Shown: piece after piece, positions 59,301-64,000 of the stretch
Layout of the letters: the number at the start of each line of letters is the position of its first letter
How positions within the stretch are numbered: the stretch's first letter is position 1
Source of the DNA: Ciona intestinalis
Lineage: Eukaryota; Chordata; Ascidiacea; Phlebobranchia; Cionidae
Direction of reading: 5' to 3'
DNA: 64,000 nucleotides
Assembly (NCBI RefSeq): GCF_000224145.3
Contig: NC_020173.2
Span: 2,131,494-2,195,493 of the forward strand
Position numbers and translations under genes: made by a program
Notes under the pieces: generated by a model
Database searches by the model: none
What the model was told of the DNA's origin: nothing
Seen by the model: only the letters and a program-made list of their open reading frames with translations

Positions 59301-61252
59301 CCTGCAGTTTGATTGATGGCGAATCTGTCATAAAAACAGGGATTTTGTAAATGGCAATCGCAATGTATTTTGTATAGTATACAACATAAGGTCTAATGTA
59401 GCCAGGCACGGTGTTAATTTATTAATATCTCATCAGGCATTTTTATAAAGTATAAAATGCATGACCTGACTATACTGTAAAAAAAAACAATATAAAAGCT
59501 CGAGTAGTATTTATGCACGGTATGTGTCACCTTAGATATCGTGCCTCTACTTCTGTTGGCAACCTTGTTTCTTGTCTGCTTGGTCCTGATTCGACAGCAA
59601 ACGTAGCTTTTGACGTCCAAGCAGTTGACTCCCTACACGGGCTAGTCTAGAATAATTTTTTTTTAGTTAAAACTCTGACAGTATATATACAGCAGGATTT
59701 GGGGACACCTTTAGCACATAATATCAAAATATCCTGATCGTGTTTTAAACAATTAGCAACGGCCTATGGGAGTCTTGAAGATACAGTTTTATAATTCTTT
59801 GAATGTTCTTTGTTGGACAAAATTGGACGAAATGGTGTTTTTTTTTGTGAAAGTTTATGCGTATATCGATATCAACAAACGTCTTATTGATTAAGTCGCC
59901 AAGCTAAAGATTAGGAAAAAGCCACACACGTATATATGATCATACCAGCAGACTGTACTGTAGATCATGTTGCTTCGAACCTTTGGCGTTTTCTATCGAA
60001 ACAATGTCCAGTTGGTGTATGACTCCAAGGTCAACAGTGAAATGCCACTCCGATAACCTGTGTTTTAAGGTAAAAATAAGTAAACTATAATCCCCATGCA
60101 CACATACCGTAATGTGATCATTTGTTTAACTTTACGAAAGCTAAGACCATGTTATTGAAACAACTAATAGTGGCAAGTCATTTTCAAAACGACAGTCGTT
60201 AAAACACGCCTTGGCCAATTACTGTAGGAAAAGACGCCATTTAAAAAGGCGGCTGTTGAACCCAAACACATGCTTAGTGCTACTCCTACGTACTCGTTAT
60301 TGCCAGGCACCCACTGCGTTGTTCCGTTGCCGTCGATCGCCAAATAGGGATTTCTAGCACCAGCTAATGCAAATGTCTCATTCCCCACTAAGGAATCGTT
60401 GTTCAGTGGTAGCCAGTCCGCTTCTGCAATGAACATATCAATTGACACACTGATTGAATCTATTTAAGCATTAGGTCATAGTCTGTATTCTCAATACGAG
60501 TGAACCTTACCGTCTTTTACGTTCTTTGTAAACCCGAACAAAGCTGGAATTATAACTAGGCATGAAAGAACCCACGCTGTTGCAATTAGCAGTAACATCA
60601 ATTTTCCAGTTCTTCTCTTTGGATACGTCATCGGTTGCGTGATCATGAGGTACCTGTGACGTAAAACACGTCATGTTTCATTGCAATGTCAACATGCTAA
60701 TCTTTTGCGGCCATGGGGGTGTTTCGTAATTCATATTTATTTACACAACATATTCGTGAACCCGATCTGCAGCTGTGGAAAACTACATGTTTATACTTTC
60801 AAGTTCGCTGTAAGCCACTTATATTTGGCTGCCCCCTTTACTGCACTGTAGCTTTCGTTTACAAAAACAAAGGATAAACCAACTTACCTGTCAATGCTTA
60901 TCATGCAGAGGTTCATTATGCTTGCTGTGCAGCAAATGACGTCAAAGCTCACGTGAACGTCACACACATTGGGGCCGAAGACCCATTCCCCCATAATGTC
61001 ATATACAATGGTCAGTGGTAGCACCACTAGTCCAACTAAGAAGTCAGACAGAGCAAGAGATACAATGAGGTAGTTCGCTGGTTGTCTCAATTTCTTCACC
61101 AACGCCACGGACACGATAATGAGGCCATTCCCGACCACAATTAAAAGACTAAGCAAAGACGTTAGAGCTGCTATCAATGCTGTTGTGAGCATAGCGTCGC
61201 CTTCAGCAGACGTGGTATTCCCGTCTTCGGGACAGAAGCTTAGATTTGACAT
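56394..61252 (-). CDS. 5-HT7-like aminergic GPCR with discoidin-type domain in extracellular loop 2
   Basis: Exons in transcript order: 61252-60888, 60653-60511, 60423-60294, 60057-59946, 59646-59531, 59324-59248, 58844-58675, 58374-57446, 57249-57048, 56615-56394; 821 aa. TM1-TM3 are in exon 1 with Asp104 (amine contact, 3.32), Cys97 (3.25) and D121-R-Y. TM4 is in exon 2, TM5 in exon 7 ([15 protein letters not shown]), TM6 in exon 9 (FTFCWLPFF) and TM7 in exon 10 (NPLIY), followed by CCKC, a likely palmitoylation site. NVKD...KACLISQ and [15 protein letters not shown] closely resemble vertebrate 5-HT7, a Gs-coupled serotonin receptor, but ligand and coupling are inferred. Exons 3-6 encode residues 170-314, a discoidin-like domain. 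Intracellular loop 3 is about 310 residues. The ATG at 61252 is the first in frame; the frame is open upstream without another ATG. Confidence 0.88.
56663..56853 (+). mobile_element. MITE family A copy
   Basis: TATAGTAGGGTGGGGGAAGA to CTATCTTCCCACACCCTACA, in the last receptor intron. Confidence 0.9.
57270..57425. repeat. AT-rich degenerate tandem repeat
   Basis: About three to four units of AAAATGTAAATCACGTAA plus TTTAAAATTAT follow each other in the intron between receptor exons 8 and 9. Confidence 0.6.
58436..58609 (-). mobile_element. MITE family A copy, left end truncated
   Basis: Starts at TGATGGGACACCTTTAGCAC and ends CCATCTTCCCCACCCTACTT, in the intron between receptor exons 7 and 8. 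Confidence 0.85.
59016..59215 (-). mobile_element. MITE family A copy
   Basis: TATAGTATTAGGAGGGTTTA to CATCTCCCCCACCCTACTAT, in the intron between the last cassette exon and the TM5 exon. Confidence 0.88.
59248..60423 (-). other. four-exon F5/8-type-C (discoidin-like) cassette inside the receptor gene
   Basis: Exons 60423-60294, 60057-59946, 59646-59531 and 59324-59248 total 435 bases (145 codons). They start and end in phase 1, matching the flanking TM4 and TM5 exons. Family marks in order: [16 protein letters not shown], then [19 protein letters not shown] (the WxxDLG strand), [20 protein letters not shown] (ARY[IV]R strand), and GEFQVFG at the end. Sequons at Asn184, Asn202 and Asn293 suit an extracellular position. 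F5/8C domains bind glycans, phospholipids or collagen in other proteins. The usual bracketing cysteine pair is absent; the only Cys is 254. The upstream intron is 87 bp (60510-60424, GTAAGG to TTGCAG, with CTAAT as a possible branch site). Confidence 0.82.
59690..59834 (-). mobile_element. MITE family A, right end lost
   Basis: AGCAGGATTTGGGGACACCT, ATCCTGATCGTGTTTTAAAC, then a truncated end at AATGGTGTTTTTTTT. It lies inside the cassette, between its second and third exons. Confidence 0.82.
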
Positions 61253-61264
61253 TATGTCCAACAA

Positions 61265-64000
61265 TGTAGAAGCATATTCCGCAGCAAAACTTCTAAGTGC
61301 ACCTACAACAGCCTTAATAATCCATAATTGTAGGCAGATATTTTCCTAACGTTATCAAATGTCTGAAATAAATATATTTGAACAGTTACGTCAATTGCAC
61401 AGTTCATCTTTCAAAGCTGTGTGCTTGTGAACCCCAAACAGAGTTCTGCTTATCGCTAAACACTCCTCTCATAAGACCACACAATCACAGTGCAGCATAT
61501 ATTGAGCGTTGCCCGGATTTAAAGCCACATTTGCGCATTTCGCATTGCACTATCACCCAAGACGTCACGGGCACCAATTTGCGGGGATATTGAGTTACAG
61601 TATAGAACTGATACCACGTTGGCTTATACACTTCCAAAAATTCGACATTTCACGCTCGCTTTTGACTTATCAATCTACCTGCTGTGGAATTTGCCATTAA
61701 AGTCAAATACGATATTATATTGTTTCCTATTCAGCCTTATCACACATGTGGTAGCGTAGGCTTAAAATAAACCTCAAAAGTAAGTTTGTATAATGACCGA
61801 TTCACTTCCCACACTACCCGGAAGTTCGGTTGTAAATTTCCAAATGACGTCACAGCGCCATGATAACCCATTCAAGACTTTAGCCAAGCAATGATCAATT
61901 TATACAACGCTCTTTCTATAGCAAATCAACGCATTACTTTATGTATGCCAGAAAAAAAACAATATAGAACTATATAGTGTTTTCTGATGTAAGTCTTTTA
62001 AACTGCTACCATTTCTACTGTTAAGTATAGTAAAGTATTTGGCTTTATACGTTGTCTCTATATATGCCACATTCTTACACTAAAGTGGCTGGAACATTAC
62101 TTATGTATATAACAGACGACACACTAGCTTCCAATCCTGCCTATTTAAAACGTCATATTTGTTGTTTAATCTACACTTTAATCATTCTACTGGTTGTAAA
62201 CAAAACAACAAAAGTCCCGACAAAAGGGTCAAGTTACAACGAATTGTTGTCTGGCTTATTATGTATGCCGTATGGCGTAGGCCCTACAAGACACATCACG
62301 CTGGTAGTTATAAAGTACAGACGTCTCCTATCCTTGAGATTTACAGTAAACACGCTAGCGTTGATACACAACCGCGTTTTGTCTTTCGCCATCGAAACTA
62401 ATAAGCATTCAAAGTCACACGCTTGAAAAATCCATATTCTCAGCCTTGTGTTTAAACCTGTCTGTTTATTTTCATTAGAAGCAACGTCTTTTTAATCCCA
62501 TTTCACGGTGCCTCGCCATGTATACTGTACTGTTGATCACAAGGCATGGCTATCAAACGGGAAATAGTTTGCTGGCGAGACGTGAATTAATGCACGTCAG
62601 CTAACTTACTCATGGCAATACAGAATACACAATAGAGTGCTATTTCTATCCGGATGCCAACGAATATTCTACCCAATAATCAGAGCGAACTAAGAATAAC
62701 TGCACGTGCTTTATGCAACACATAGGTCTTACAGGCACTTTTAAATCGTGAACGCTACAGCTTTGCATTTCCTGCCCTGGCGTTGAACCTTTGACAGTAA
62801 AAATTACATTCGTGACTAGCCATTGTAACATAGTGGTTATGTGATTTAGACAAGGATTTGTGTTGTTAAGCCATAGAGTTAACATCAACTGTCCATTAAA
62901 TCAACATTCAAACTTCCTGTCAGCTAGTGACCTTTCAAAAAGCGTGCTTTCCAATTATATACACCTTGCATTCTCTGGCAGCTTCTTCCCCTTTGTTGTT
63001 GTTTGCCAATCATTGCGGTTTTGATTTCGGGGTAACATGCACTTCCAAAGCACCGTGCCAACGGCCCGTCAAAAAACATTAGCTTGCTGTAATTTCTCCC
63101 AGTATCATAATCTATTTACCCAGGGTCTTAAAAATCAAGTGAACTTTAAAATGAAGGGGATTGCCTTTCCCGTTACGGTCTGGTAACTTGGAATCCTTAT
63201 TTACCCTAAACTAAACTATTTACGAAGTTCAGAACCCAAAACAAGCTTTTAAATAATACCTTTTCAATCTGTATCGATTCCACACATCGGGCTACTAAAG
63301 TTTTAATTACGCCTCCATTCAAACCATGTTTGGCTTGGTTTCCCTAAATAATTAATTCCAAGAGACCAGGCAATAATTAAGACGACACGCTCACGGCTTT
63401 GAGTTTTGTTTTATCTTTATGCATGTTGGTATTAAACGTTTCACGCTTACTACCAACCTTGCCGCAATGAATATCAACACTCCACTCATTACACCTGTCT
63501 CCCTTTCCTGCTGACTATTGAAACGACACACGCATTTCAATACTACCAGTCATAGCACATACAAGTACATTTCTAGTACAAATGTACAACATGTTTAGTT
63601 GGGGTAAAATAGAACAAGTTTTCATCCTATTTTCGTGTATAAATGGAAAGTAAACAAAAAACGTTCAAATATATACAACCGTAGCGTTCTATAAAGACCC
63701 CAAAATAGCGTAACTATGGGATATCCTGTACTAAATGTGTCCCATTTTATCCCACAGTACTATACAACCTGCTACACTAAACTATTACAGAGAACTTTTA
63801 ATATTGCCGTTCAGACATAACAACTCTTGGAAACTCTACACCTGCCACATTTCAATGGCAGCCATCAATCATACGTAACTACATCCTATTACTCAAACAT
63901 TCTTATATTACTCTTCGAAATAGGTACAGTGATTTGAGACCACTGACGTCGGCAAAGGCAAATTTGCAGCAAACGATAAAAGTGTTTACGATAAAATCTT
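61265..64000. other. receptor upstream region, no gene seen
   Basis: The plus- and minus-strand ORFs (up to 124 codons) lack domains and splice context. One MITE lies at 63595-63765. This should hold the receptor's promoter and any 5' UTR exon; no TATA box or initiator could be assigned with confidence. Confidence 0.55.
63595..63765 (+). mobile_element. MITE family A, diverged copy
   Basis: AGTTGGGGTAAAATAGAACA to CCCATTTTATCCCACAGTAC; terminal repeats are diverged and the interior is short. Confidence 0.75.

Noticed and set aside
59531..59637. Alternative acceptor CGTGTAG|GGAGTC for the third cassette exon
   Set aside because: It would need a weak GTACAG donor in the preceding exon or give a frame without F5/8C pattern. 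TTCTAG|ACTAGC with the GTATGA donor fits phase 0 and the domain.
59248..60423. The discoidin exons as an independent gene nested in a receptor intron
   Set aside because: There is no start codon, signal-peptide exon or terminator of its own. Both outer phases match the receptor exons and the first intron is only 87 bp. Not fully excluded without RNA.
60164..60448. Minus-strand ORF of 94 codons read straight through from the first cassette exon
   Set aside because: The second half after GAG|TACG has no F5/8C character. Splicing at the GTACGT donor to 60057 continues the domain, so the long ORF is an exon plus intron readthrough.
62052..62426. Plus-strand 124-codon ORF upstream of the receptor
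   Set aside because: No domain or conserved motif; probably chance.

Overview
The window looks like genomic DNA of an ascidian tunicate, most likely Ciona. The genes are intron-rich, AT-rich and compact. Their proteins are animal-type: C2H2 zinc fingers, a podocan-like small leucine-rich proteoglycan, SLC27 acyl-CoA synthetases and a 5-HT7-like receptor. The introns carry many short nonautonomous transposons and tRNA-derived SINEs. The genus is inferred from overall character; no species diagnosis was possible. All exon models were built by hand from splice-site consensus and reading-frame phase.

Layout. (1) 5-6921, +: the 3' part or whole of a multi-C2H2 zinc-finger gene, 11 exons. (2) 8319-10563, +: mitochondrial-type ClpP protease, 6 exons, catalytic triad intact. 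(3) 11612-21112, -: podocan-like LRR proteoglycan, 11 exons, 582 aa. (4) 21113-29194: long gene-poor stretch with decayed repeats. (5) 29195-37662 and 39432-48641, +: two tandem SLC27 (fatty acid transport protein / very-long-chain acyl-CoA synthetase) paralogs, 13 exons each with matching phases. The second has a broken exon beside a 50-N assembly gap. (6) 50535-53196, -: secreted CAP/CRISP-type protein with an 18-bp coding minisatellite that encodes a Thr/Ser/Pro mucin-like tail. (7) 56394-61252, -: 5-HT7-like amine GPCR, 10 exons. (8) 61253-64000: no gene seen.

The most striking observation is in the receptor. Between the TM4 exon and the TM5 exon, on the same strand, lie four small exons (60423-59248). 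They encode a discoidin / F5/8-type-C-like domain of 145 residues. Their phases are symmetric (1-1) and match the flanking receptor exons exactly, and the intron joining the TM4 exon to the first of them is only 87 bp. The gene is therefore predicted to make a serotonin-type receptor with a lectin-like domain inserted in extracellular loop 2, just before the loop's conserved cysteine. Skipping the cassette restores a canonical loop in frame. I know of no described aminergic receptor with this architecture.

Mobile elements are the second theme. One ~195-bp TA-flanked MITE family has about 20 copies. There is also a 534-bp element with perfect 19-bp inverted repeats and TTAA target duplications sitting inside one MITE copy, a 436-bp hAT-like element with a perfect 8-bp duplication, a 214-bp TA-flanked MITE in a ClpP intron, tRNA-derived SINEs, and a second dispersed repeat family concentrated in the SLC27 introns. 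Apart from the SLC27 tandem pair, the genes share no evident pathway.
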